Shown: in pieces, positions 1 through 6,672 of the stretch
How the letters are laid out: each line of letters opens with the position of its first letter
How positions within the stretch are numbered: position 1 is the stretch's first letter
Source: Caulobacter sp.
GTDB lineage: Bacteria > Pseudomonadota > Alphaproteobacteria > Caulobacterales > Caulobacteraceae
Direction: 5' to 3'
Length of the DNA stretch: 8,694 bases
Assembly: GCA_014378155.1 (NCBI GenBank)
Contig: JACMOF010000177.1
Coordinates: 1-8,694, forward strand
Made by a program: the position numbers and the translations under genes
Notes under the pieces: generated by a model
What the model saw: only the letters and a program-made list of their open reading frames with translations
What the model was told of the DNA's origin: nothing
Databases searched by the model: none

Positions 1-1163
1 TAGAACCGCCATAACCGCCGGAACCGCTCGTCGAAGCCCTGGCCCTTGATCTCGTCCCAGGCCGCCTCGAACCGATGGCCCCATTCAGCCAGGGTGTCGG
101 CGTAGTTCTGGCCAAACCGGTCGATCCCGGTCCAGGTCAGGCCCGCGGCGGCGGTTTCCTGTTGCAGGCGCTGCTCGCTGGGCAGCATGCCGCCGGGGAA
201 GACATAGCGCTGGATGAAGTCGGTCTGGACCCGGTAGTGGTCGAACAGTTCGTCGCGAATGGTGATGATCTGCAGGCCGGCCCGGCCGCCGGGGCTCAGC
301 ACCTCGCGGATCTTGCCGAAATAGGTCGGCCAATAGGCCTCGCCGACCGCTTCGAACATCTCGATCGAGGCGACGCTGTCAAACTGCCCCTGGACGTCGC
401 GATAGTCGATCAGCCGGATGTCGGCCTTGTCGGCCAGGCCCTGGTCGAATAGGCGCCGCTTGGCGAAGTCGTGCTGGGCCTGGGAGATCGTGACGCCCGT
501 GACCCGGGCGCCCACCTCCTTGGACGCGTATTCGGCGAAGCCGCCCCATCCGCAGCCGATCTCCAACACGTGCTGGCCGGGCCGCAGATCGATCGACCGG
601 GCCAAGGCCGCGTACTTGGCGCGCTGGGCCTGATCGAGCGACTGGCCGGGGGTTTCGTAGAGAGCGGACGAATAGGTCATGCTGGGGTCCAGCCAGCGTG
701 AATAGAAGGCGTTGCCCAGGTCGTAATGGGCATGGATGTTCTTCTTGGAACCCTGCCGGTCGTTGCGATGAAAGAGGTGGTAGAGGCCATTGACCGCCCG
801 CATCAAGGGGTTGCCGCTGACCAGGGCCGTCAGCTTGTCGAAGTTCAGGGAAAAGGCTTCCAGCACGGTCGACAGGTCTGGCGTGTCCCACTCGCCAGCC
901 ATGTAGCCCTCGGCGAAACCGATATCGCCAGAGGCCAGGGCCCGGCGGACGAAGCGGTAGTCGTGAACCTGGATCACGGCGTCCGGTCCGGGCGTCTTGC
1001 CGACGATCCGCAGTGACTTGCCCGTGGGCAGGATGAAGGTCAGCGTGCCCACCGCCCAGTTCTCGACGGCGATGCGTAGGGCCGAGCGAAAGGCCGCGGG
1101 GGCTCGGCGTAGCTCCGGGTCGCGGCCCAGGACCGACCAGGTGGCAGGCAGGATATCGGTCAT
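1..1163 (-). CDS. Cyclopropane-fatty-acyl-phospholipid synthase family SAM methyltransferase (3' end outside window)
   Basis: An open frame reads from ATG at 1163 through the left edge: 387 full codons with no stop. It belongs to the CFA synthase family, which methylenates or methylates the double bond of unsaturated acyl chains in membrane phospholipids using S-adenosylmethionine. An N-terminal domain (about residues 1-125) precedes the methyltransferase domain. The SAM-binding motif LEIGCGWGG lies at residues 200-208 and the MTYSSALY loop at 162-169. Further on are MFEAVG (E271) and YVFPGGMLPS. Compared with E. coli Cfa, the bicarbonate ligands E239, I268 and Y317 are kept (E271, I300, Y354). 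C139 is replaced by S166 and H266 by Q298. It may therefore be a specialised paralogue rather than a standard Cfa. Only about 20-25 C-terminal residues should be missing. An in-frame ATG at 1175 is an alternative start; 1163 is preferred because GGGA lies 6 bases upstream. It follows the photolyase on the same strand after 87 bases. Confidence 0.93.
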   Translation of the reverse strand, partial: MTDILPATWSVLGRDPELRRAPAAFRSALRIAVENWAVGTLTFILPTGKSLRIVGKTPGPDAVIQVHDYRFVRRALASGDIGFAEGYMAGEWDTPDLSTVLEAFSLNFDKLTALVSGNPLMRAVNGLYHLFHRNDRQGSKKNIHAHYDLGNAFYSRWLDPSMTYSSALYETPGQSLDQAQRAKYAALARSIDLRPGQHVLEIGCGWGGFAEYASKEVGARVTGVTISQAQHDFAKRRLFDQGLADKADIRLIDYRDVQGQFDSVASIEMFEAVGEAYWPTYFGKIREVLSPGGRAGLQIITIRDELFDHYRVQTDFIQRYVFPGGMLPSEQRLQQETAAAGLTWTGIDRFGQNYADTLAEWGHRFEAAWDEIKGQGFDERFRRLWRF

Positions 1164-1193
1164 CGACGGTCCCATCCCTAACTGAGGGAGAAA

Positions 1194-1221
1194 GTTAAAG
1201 CACTCGAAACCGATGTGTAAA
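1194..1221 (-). promoter_or_regulatory. Possible sigma-70-like promoter for the CFA-family gene
   Basis: In the 87-base gap between photolyase and methyltransferase genes, the minus strand reads TTTACA (1221-1216), a 16-base spacer, then TTTAAC (1199-1194). This resembles -35 and -10 boxes, and initiation would fall about 25 bases before the ATG at 1163. The gap is clearly richer in A and T than the genes around it. The match is modest, and the gene may equally be read through from the photolyase promoter. Confidence 0.3.
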
Positions 1222-1250
1222 TGGGGAGAAATCGCAGCCCGACGAGGGCG

Positions 1251-2699
1251 CTAGTCCCCCTTCAGGCTGCGATAGGCCCCCAGCGCCCGCTCGCGCGCCG
1301 CCGCATGCCCCACCACCGGCTTGGCATAGGTACGAGCCGCGGCGGCGCTTAGTTGCGCGGCGGCTTTCCAAGGCTCGTGGAGCAGGGCGTCAGGAAGGTT
1401 CGCCAGTTCCGGAACCCACCGCCGGACATAGGTTCCGGCGGGGTCGAACTTCTGGCCCTGGGCGATCGGGTTGAAGATCCGGAAATAGGGCGCGGCGTCG
1501 GCCCCGCTGCCGGCCACCCACTGCCAATTGCCGACATTGTTGGCGAGATCCGCATCGACGAGCGTGTCCCAGAACCAGGCCTCGCCCTCGCGCCAGTCGA
1601 TCAGCAGGTGCTTGATCAGGAAGGAGCCAACGATCATCCGCACCCGATTGTGCATGAAGCCGGTGGCCCACATCTCGCGCATCCCGGCGTCGACGATCGG
1701 ATAGCCGGTGCGCCCCTGGCTCCAGGCCTCGAAGGCGGCCGGGTCCTTGGCCCACGGGAAGCCGTCGAACTCCGGCCGGAAGTTTGCTGTCGGCAGGGTT
1801 GGGTTGTGGAACAGGATCGAGGCGTTGAACTCGCGCCAACCCAACTCCGAGAGGAACTTCTCGACCTCGCCGGCCGGGGCGTCGCCGGCTTCGGCGGCCT
1901 GGCGTGCGGCGACCCAGACCTGGCGCGGGCCGATCTCTCCAAAGTGCAGGTGGGGAGAAAGCCGCGAGCCGGCCTCGACGCCGGGGAAGTCGCGCTTCTG
2001 GCCATAGCCGTCGACGGACCCGGACAGGAAGTCGTCCAGCCGCTCCAAGGCGCCGGCCTCCCCCGGCGTCCACGGGTCGAAGCCCTTTGACCAGTCAGGT
2101 TTCGTGGGGTGCAGTTTCCAGCCGGCGAGGGCGTCGCTCGCGGGCCACGCGTCGGGCGCGGTCATCATCTTCGGCGCCGGTTCGACGTGCACGGGGCCGA
2201 GCTGACCCCGCGCGGCGCGCCAGTAAGGGGTAAAGACCTTGTAGGGGAGGCCGGAGCCGTTCTTCACCGTCCACGGCTCGTTGAGCAGGCTGGCGTTGAA
2301 GCTCTCACATTCGACGCCGTCGTCCTTCAGTCGCGCCTTGATGGCCGTGTCGCGGTCGATGGCGGCGGGGTCGTACAGGCGGTTCCATAGCACGCAAGTC
2401 GCGCCGGTTTCGGCGATGATGTCGGCGAGGATCGTCTCTGCGACGCCCTTGCGCAACACCAGCCGCGAGCCGATCGCCTCGAGCGACGCGGCCAGCGCGG
2501 CCAGCGACCTGTCCAGCCACCACAGCGACGCCGCGCCCATCGGGCGGACGCCGGGGGTTTCGTCGAGAATATAGAGCGGGATCACCGCACGCCCGGTTTG
2601 GGCCGCCGCGATAAGGCCGGAATTGTCCGTTAGACGCAGGTCCTGGCGCAGCCAGACAAGGATGGGCGTACTTTCGCTGCTGTCGATCGCCACTTGCAC
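1251..2699 (-). CDS. phrB: Deoxyribodipyrimidine photolyase, class I (FAD-dependent)
   Basis: Light-driven repair of cyclobutane pyrimidine dimers in DNA by electron transfer from reduced FAD. The protein has 482 residues, close to the family norm (E. coli 472). An N-terminal antenna-binding Rossmann domain opens with ILVWLRQDLRLTDN (about residues 13-26). The FAD-binding helical domain (about 275-475) contains the signatures LGWREFN, GYPIVDAGMR, HNRVRM, and NWQW followed by APYFRIFNP. The electron-transfer tryptophan triad of E. coli (W306, W359, W382) is intact as W316, W369 and W392, all shifted by exactly 10. The start is GTG at 2699 with only a weak Shine-Dalgarno (GGGAC); a second GTG at 2693 is possible. 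The CFA-family methyltransferase gene follows on the same strand and kdsA diverges 63 bases upstream. A general-stress-type promoter lies in that 63-base gap. Which antenna cofactor it binds cannot be told from sequence alone. Confidence 0.96.
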   Translation of the reverse strand: MQVAIDSSESTPILVWLRQDLRLTDNSGLIAAAQTGRAVIPLYILDETPGVRPMGAASLWWLDRSLAALAASLEAIGSRLVLRKGVAETILADIIAETGATCVLWNRLYDPAAIDRDTAIKARLKDDGVECESFNASLLNEPWTVKNGSGLPYKVFTPYWRAARGQLGPVHVEPAPKMMTAPDAWPASDALAGWKLHPTKPDWSKGFDPWTPGEAGALERLDDFLSGSVDGYGQKRDFPGVEAGSRLSPHLHFGEIGPRQVWVAARQAAEAGDAPAGEVEKFLSELGWREFNASILFHNPTLPTANFRPEFDGFPWAKDPAAFEAWSQGRTGYPIVDAGMREMWATGFMHNRVRMIVGSFLIKHLLIDWREGEAWFWDTLVDADLANNVGNWQWVAGSGADAAPYFRIFNPIAQGQKFDPAGTYVRRWVPELANLPDALLHEPWKAAAQLSAAAARTYAKPVVGHAAARERALGAYRSLKGD

Positions 2700-2734
2700 C
2701 GTCCCGTTTGAAAGGCCACCTGTTGGGCGCCTGA

Positions 2735-2759
2735 AACGACACCCTTATCCGGAAGTTCC
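2735..2759 (-). promoter_or_regulatory. EcfG/SigT-type general stress promoter driving the photolyase gene
   Basis: The minus strand reads GGAAC (2759-2755), 16 bases, then CGTT (2738-2735). This equals the alphaproteobacterial general stress response consensus GGAAC-N16/17-CGTT recognised by EcfG-family sigma factors (SigT in Caulobacter). Orientation and distance are right: the -10 box ends 35 bases before the GTG start of the photolyase, predicting a leader of about 28 bases. The -35 box lies inside the ribosome-binding region of the divergent kdsA. The sequence match is seen directly; control by EcfG is inferred. Confidence 0.7.
2751..2755 (+). promoter_or_regulatory. Ribosome binding site of kdsA (supports TTG start)
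   Basis: GGAAG lies 7 bases before the TTG at 2763. In this frame there is no ATG, GTG or TTG between the upstream TGA (2709-2711) and 2763, and none between 2763 and the catalytic Cys38. TTG at 2763 is therefore the only reasonable start. The site overlaps the photolyase -35 box by one base. Confidence 0.55.
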
Positions 2760-2762
2760 CTC

Positions 2763-3635
2763 TTGAGTCAGCAACACGCCGTCGCCCCCAACGCCGTCAT
2801 CGAGATCAAGACCGGCAAGGGCGCCCCTGTCAGGATCGGTAACGCCGAGCGACTGTCGATCATCGCCGGCCCCTGTCAGATGGAAAGCCGCCAGCACGCG
2901 CTGGAGACCGCCCATGCCCTGAAGGAGATCGCCGACCGCCTGGGCGTCGGCCTGATCTACAAGACCAGCTACGACAAGGCCAATCGCACCTCGGCCAGCG
3001 CGCAGCGCGGCATCGGGTTGCACGAGAGCCTACCGATCTTCCAGGAAATCCGCCAGGTCACCGGCCTGCCGACCCTGACCGATGTCCACGAGATCAGCCA
3101 CTGCGAGGCCGTCGCCGAGGCCGTTGACGTCATCCAGATCCCGGCCTTCCTGTGCCGCCAGACCGATCTGCTGCTGGCCGCCGCCGCCACCGGCCGCGCG
3201 ATCAACGTCAAGAAGGGCCAGTTCCTGGCGCCCTGGGACATGAAGAACGTGATCGCCAAGATCACTGGCGCCGGCAATCCCAATGTCATGGCCTGCGAGC
3301 GTGGCGCTTCGTTCGGCTACAACACCCTGGTCTCGGACATGCGGTCGTTGCCGATCATGAAGGAAATCGGCTGCCCGGTAGTGTTCGACGCCACCCACAG
3401 CGTCCAGCAGCCGGGCGGGCAGGGCACGTCCTCGGGCGGTCAGCGCGAGTTCGTGCCGATCCTGGCCCGCGCCGCCGTCGCCGTCGGCGTCGCCACGGTG
3501 TTCATCGAGACCCATCCCGACCCCGACAATGCCCCCTCCGACGGCCCCAACATGGTGCCGATGAGCCGGTTCGAAGCCTTGGTCGCCGACCTGCTGGAGT
3601 TCGACGCCTTGGCGAAGCGGGTGCGAGCGGCGTAA
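2763..3635 (+). CDS. kdsA: 3-deoxy-8-phosphooctulonate (Kdo-8-phosphate) synthase, metal-dependent type
   Basis: Cytoplasmic enzyme condensing phosphoenolpyruvate with D-arabinose 5-phosphate to Kdo 8-phosphate, the committed step to the Kdo sugar that joins lipid A to the LPS core. At 290 residues it matches the family (E. coli 284). A single TIM-barrel domain shows [10 protein letters not shown] (34-43), [46 protein letters not shown] and [16 protein letters not shown]. The metal ligands of the Aquifex aeolicus enzyme (C11, H185, E222, D233) all appear with a constant offset of 27: C38, H212, E249, D260. In E. coli the Cys is Asn and no metal is needed, so this is the metal-dependent class. 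Translation starts at a TTG. hldD follows 9 bases after the stop, so the two are almost certainly co-transcribed. I see no convincing plus-strand promoter; it may lie inside the photolyase gene. Confidence 0.97.
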   Translation: MSQQHAVAPNAVIEIKTGKGAPVRIGNAERLSIIAGPCQMESRQHALETAHALKEIADRLGVGLIYKTSYDKANRTSASAQRGIGLHESLPIFQEIRQVTGLPTLTDVHEISHCEAVAEAVDVIQIPAFLCRQTDLLLAAAATGRAINVKKGQFLAPWDMKNVIAKITGAGNPNVMACERGASFGYNTLVSDMRSLPIMKEIGCPVVFDATHSVQQPGGQGTSSGGQREFVPILARAAVAVGVATVFIETHPDPDNAPSDGPNMVPMSRFEALVADLLEFDALAKRVRAA

Positions 3636-3644
3636 GACGCTTCC

Positions 3645-4646
3645 ATGTCCAGACGCGTCATCCTCGTCACCGGCGGCGCCGGGTTCATCGGCTCCAACAT
3701 TGTCGCCAAGCTGTGCGAAGACCCCGCCTTCGACGTGGTGGTCTGCGACCGGCTGGGCGAGGCGGCCGAGAACAAGTGGCGCAACCTCGCCAAGTCGCCG
3801 ATCGCCGATTTCGTGGCCCCCGAGGCCCTGTTCGACTGGCTGGCCTTGCGCGGCGAGGACGTCGAGCTGGTGGTCCACATGGGCGCGGTGTCCTCGACCA
3901 CCGAGCCTGACGCCGACAAGATCATCCATTCGAACTTTACTCTGTCGAGGGATCTCTGGCGGTGGTGCGCCACCCACCAGCGCCGGCTCATCTACGCCTC
4001 GTCCGCCGCGACCTATGGCGATGGCCGGCAGGGCTTCGAAGGGCTGGATGACAGCGACAGCCTCAAGGCCCTGCGGCCGCTCAACGCCTATGGTTGGTCC
4101 AAGGCGCTGTTCGACCTCTACGCCGTGCGCGAAGCCGAGCGCGGCGCGCGCCCGTCTCAGTGGGTCGGGCTGAAGTTCTTCAACGTCTATGGCCCCAACG
4201 AGGACCACAAGGGCGGCATGAAGTCGGTGGTGTGCCAGATCTGGCCCAAGGTCGCGGTCGGCGAAGGCGTCAAGCTCTTCAAGTCGCACAACCCCGACTA
4301 CGAAGACGGCGGCCAGCTGCGCGACTTCGTCTATGTGCGCGACGTGGCCGACGTGGTCGCCTGGCTGGCCAAGAGCCCGCAGGTCAACGGCGTCTACAAC
4401 CTGGGTTCTGGCAAGGCCCGCTCGTTCAAGGCCCTGGCCGAGGCCACCTTCCGCGCCGTCGGCCGCGCGCCGGACATCGACTATGTCGACATGCCCGAGG
4501 TGCTGCGCGGCAAGTACCAGTACTTCACCGAGGCCAGGATGGATCGCCTGCGGGCCGCCGGCTACAACGCGCCAATGACCGCGCTCGAGGATGGCGTCGA
4601 GGACTATGTGGCCGGGTTCTTGAACACGGACGATCCCTACCGCTGA
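3645..4646 (+). CDS. hldD: ADP-L-glycero-D-manno-heptose 6-epimerase
   Basis: Cytoplasmic epimerase converting ADP-D-glycero-D-manno-heptose to the L,D form used by heptosyltransferases to build the LPS inner core. It has 333 residues, somewhat longer than E. coli HldD (310). An extended short-chain dehydrogenase fold starts with the NAD(P)-binding motif TGGAGFIG (9-16). It continues with AVSSTTE, YASSAATYG (117-125), the catalytic YGWSK (Y149, K153), FFNVYGPNEDHKGGM (K189, matching E. coli K178), RDFVYVRDVADV and NLGSGKARSF. Near residues 213-225 there is a 6-residue insertion, relative to E. coli, before RDFVYV. No clear Shine-Dalgarno lies in the 9 bases after the kdsA stop, which suggests translational coupling to kdsA. 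Together the two genes supply both characteristic inner-core sugars, Kdo and heptose. Confidence 0.96.
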   Translation: MSRRVILVTGGAGFIGSNIVAKLCEDPAFDVVVCDRLGEAAENKWRNLAKSPIADFVAPEALFDWLALRGEDVELVVHMGAVSSTTEPDADKIIHSNFTLSRDLWRWCATHQRRLIYASSAATYGDGRQGFEGLDDSDSLKALRPLNAYGWSKALFDLYAVREAERGARPSQWVGLKFFNVYGPNEDHKGGMKSVVCQIWPKVAVGEGVKLFKSHNPDYEDGGQLRDFVYVRDVADVVAWLAKSPQVNGVYNLGSGKARSFKALAEATFRAVGRAPDIDYVDMPEVLRGKYQYFTEARMDRLRAAGYNAPMTALEDGVEDYVAGFLNTDDPYR

Positions 4647-4660
4647 GATCTGCGGCTGGG

Positions 4661-4680
4661 GCATGCGCATGCGCATGCGC
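4661..4680. repeat. Tandem hexamer repeat (GCATGC)3-GC
   Basis: Fifteen bases after the hldD stop, the palindromic hexamer GCATGC occurs three times in direct succession (4661-4678), followed by GC. The 18-base core is a perfect palindrome, and all 20 bases alternate strictly purine-pyrimidine, which favours cruciform or Z-form DNA. In RNA it could fold as a hairpin behind the kdsA-hldD transcript, but no T-run follows, so it is not a standard terminator. The rest of the 144-base gap (4681-4790) shows nothing else I can support beyond the downstream ribosome binding site GGGAG at 4780-4784. Confidence 0.85.
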
Positions 4681-4790
4681 CAATCGTGGAGCGCGCTGAC
4701 TGACGTCGGGTCACACTTGCCGCCCCCTTCCGCGAGCGTAGGCTAACCGTCGATAAGTGGCCAAGACAGGCGTCGATCCGGGAGTGGAAT

Positions 4791-6278
4791 ATGGTCGGCA
4801 TCGCCGCCTGGGGCGTCTACGCGCCCCGCCTTCGTCTCAGCCGCAAGGCGGTCACGACAGCCAATGCCTGGGTCGCGCCGAATCTTCGCGCCAAAGCCAA
4901 GGGCGAACGCGCGATGGCCAACTGGGACGAGGACGCGCTGACCATGGCGGTCGAGGCCGCCCGCGACGCGCTGGGTCCGGGCGACGACCGCTCGGCCATC
5001 GACGCGCTCTATTTCGCCTCGACGACAGCGCCGTTCGTCGACCGTCAGAACGCCGGGATCGTCGCCGCCGCCCTGACCTTGGAAAAGTCGATCAGCTCGG
5101 CCGACATCACCGGCTCGCAGCGCTGCGGGCTTGCCGCGCTCGGTCAGGCCCTGGCGGCGGTGATGGGCGGGGCGGCCCAACGCGCCCTGGTGGCGACCGG
5201 CGAGCATCGTCGAGCCCGCGCCGCTTCACCCCAGGAGTTGGACTTCGGCGACGGCGCGACGGCGTTCGTAGTATCGGCCGAGGCGGGAGCGGCGGAGTTC
5301 CTGGGGCGCGGCAGCGTCACCGATGACTTCGTAGATCACTTCCGAGGCGCGGACGCCGAGTTCGACTACGGCTGGGAAGAGCGCTGGATTCGCGACGAAG
5401 GCATCGTCAAACTCGTCCCGCCGGCCATTCGCGGCGCGCTGGAGGATGCGGGCTTAATGGCTTCAGACATCACCCATTTCTGCTTCCCCTCGACATTCTC
5501 GGGCATGGCCGCCAGCCTGGCCAAGACGGTGGGGATTGCCCCCGAAGCTGTGCGCGACAACCTGGCCCTGACCCTCGGCGAGGCGGGCTGCGCCCATGGC
5601 CCGCTGATGCTGGCCCATGCTCTGGAAGAGGCCAAGGCCGGCGACGTGATCTTGGTCGCGCAGTTCGGCCAAGGCGCGGAAGCCCTGGTGTTCCGTGTGA
5701 CCGACGCCGCGACGAACGCCCGTCCGGCGCGAGGCGTCACAGGCGCCTTACTCGACCGAAGAGTTGAGGAGAACTACCTGAAATTCCTCACCTTCAACGG
5801 CCTCATTGAATGGGACAAGGGCATGAGGGCCGAGAAGGACAACAAGACGGCCCTGACCACCCTCTATCGCAACCAGGACATGATCCTGGGCCTGGTCGGC
5901 GGCCGCTGCCGCGAGACCGGCGTTGTGCAGTTCCCCCGCACCCGAATCTCGGTGGCGCCCAACAATCCCGCCGTCGACACCCAGGAGCCATACCGCTTCG
6001 CCGAGCGCCGCGCCTCGGTGCTGAGCTACTCGGCCGACTTCCTGACCTTCTCAATGAGCCCGCCCAACCACTACGGCATGATCGTGTTCGAGGGCGGCGG
6101 GCGGATCATGATGGACATCACCGACGTCGAGCAGGGCGAGGTCGACAGCGGCCTGCCGGTCAAGATGGTGTTCCGCATCAAGGACGTCGATGAGAAGCGC
6201 GGCTTTGTTCGCTACTTCTGGAAGGCCGCGCCGGACCGGGCGGCGATGGCGGCTCAGACCGCGATCGCGGCGGAGTAG
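4791..6278 (+). CDS. HMG-CoA synthase/KAS III-like thiolase-fold enzyme fused to a C-terminal DUF35 OB-fold domain
   Basis: Protein of 495 residues in two parts. Residues 1 to about 310 have the HMG-CoA synthase/KAS III thiolase fold: GVYAPRLRLS at the N terminus, FASTTAPFVDRQNA, GSQRCGLAALGQ with candidate nucleophile C112, FGDGATAFVV, and near 300 FGQGAEALVF. Residues from about 330 to 482 match the DUF35 OB-fold: LYRNQDMILGLVGGRC, GVVQFPRTRI, EPY, SPPNHYG, FEGGGR, ending KMVFRIKD and YFWKA. HMG-CoA synthases use Glu-Cys-His. Here Thr stands near the Glu position (FASTTAP), and C231 (HFCFPS) appears to replace the His. The DUF35 zinc ribbon retains one Cys (C373); T376 and S387 stand where others are expected. 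The start is ATG with GGGAG 6 bases upstream. Likely role: acyl-CoA condensation or acyl transfer, possibly with the thiolase encoded at 6990. The exact reaction is unknown. It converges on vapC with a 7-base gap. Confidence 0.85.
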   Translation: MVGIAAWGVYAPRLRLSRKAVTTANAWVAPNLRAKAKGERAMANWDEDALTMAVEAARDALGPGDDRSAIDALYFASTTAPFVDRQNAGIVAAALTLEKSISSADITGSQRCGLAALGQALAAVMGGAAQRALVATGEHRRARAASPQELDFGDGATAFVVSAEAGAAEFLGRGSVTDDFVDHFRGADAEFDYGWEERWIRDEGIVKLVPPAIRGALEDAGLMASDITHFCFPSTFSGMAASLAKTVGIAPEAVRDNLALTLGEAGCAHGPLMLAHALEEAKAGDVILVAQFGQGAEALVFRVTDAATNARPARGVTGALLDRRVEENYLKFLTFNGLIEWDKGMRAEKDNKTALTTLYRNQDMILGLVGGRCRETGVVQFPRTRISVAPNNPAVDTQEPYRFAERRASVLSYSADFLTFSMSPPNHYGMIVFEGGGRIMMDITDVEQGEVDSGLPVKMVFRIKDVDEKRGFVRYFWKAAPDRAAMAAQTAIAAE

Positions 6279-6285
6279 GTCGGTG

Positions 6286-6672
6286 TCAGAGCGCGCGCTT
6301 AACATCGGTGGCGGAGAAGTCCTCGCCCTTGAACAGCAGCGGCAGGTCGCGAGATTTGGCCAGGGCGTAACTGAAGCAGTCGCCGCAGTTCAGGCCGTAG
6401 CGGCCCTGTCGATATTGGCTGAACGCCTGACGGGCCAGCAAGAATTGGTGCTCGTCGAAGGGGATCGTGACGACCTGCAGCCTCGCCAGAAGCAGGTCCA
6501 ACGCTGCGACATTCTCGAGACCTCGGCGCTTCAAACAGACGATGTGGGCTTGAAGACGCGTCGCGGCGGAGATCAAGGCGCTCTCTGCGCCCGCGATGCG
6601 GTCCCTGAAAAGAGACGATTCGGTTTCTTCCCACAAAATCGCCAGGATCGCGGACGTATCGACCACGATCAC
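6286..6672 (-). CDS. vapC: VapC-family PIN-domain ribonuclease toxin
   Basis: Toxin of a type II toxin-antitoxin pair. PIN-domain ribonucleases of this family cut RNA, often tRNA, and are blocked by VapB. The 128 residues cover one whole PIN domain: MIVVDTSAILAIL with catalytic D5, ISAATRLQAHIV (34-45), GLNCGDCFSYALAK with D98, and LLFKGEDFSATDV (112-124). The family normally has an acidic residue in the second motif (ISAAT..E). Here the codon is CAA, giving Q41, so one of the metal-binding acids is lost and activity may be reduced. The start is GTG at 6672, overlapping the vapB stop by 4 bases (GTGA), typical for translational coupling. The stop lies 7 bases from the end of the convergent synthase-DUF35 gene. 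Confidence 0.92.
   Translation of the reverse strand: MIVVDTSAILAILWEETESSLFRDRIAGAESALISAATRLQAHIVCLKRRGLENVAALDLLLARLQVVTIPFDEHQFLLARQAFSQYRQGRYGLNCGDCFSYALAKSRDLPLLFKGEDFSATDVKRAL

Noticed and set aside
1411..1434. Plus-strand GGAAC-N16-GTT resembling an EcfG promoter inside the photolyase gene
   Set aside because: It lies antisense within coding sequence with no gene suitably downstream, lacks the C of CGTT at usual spacing, and is probably chance.
3030..4676. Long minus-strand open frame opposite kdsA and hldD
   Set aside because: It is low-complexity sequence typical of the antisense strand of GC-rich genes, shows no family motif, and both plus-strand genes beneath it are certain.
4717..4749. 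TTGCCGC and GCTAACCG upstream of the synthase-DUF35 gene, resembling Caulobacter housekeeping boxes
   Set aside because: The 18-base spacer is longer than the 10-14 expected for that consensus, so the pairing is not convincing.
4791..6278. True HMG-CoA synthase of a mevalonate pathway
   Set aside because: The expected Glu and His are not seen, no other mevalonate genes are in the window, and a DUF35 fusion suggests a different acyl-transfer role.
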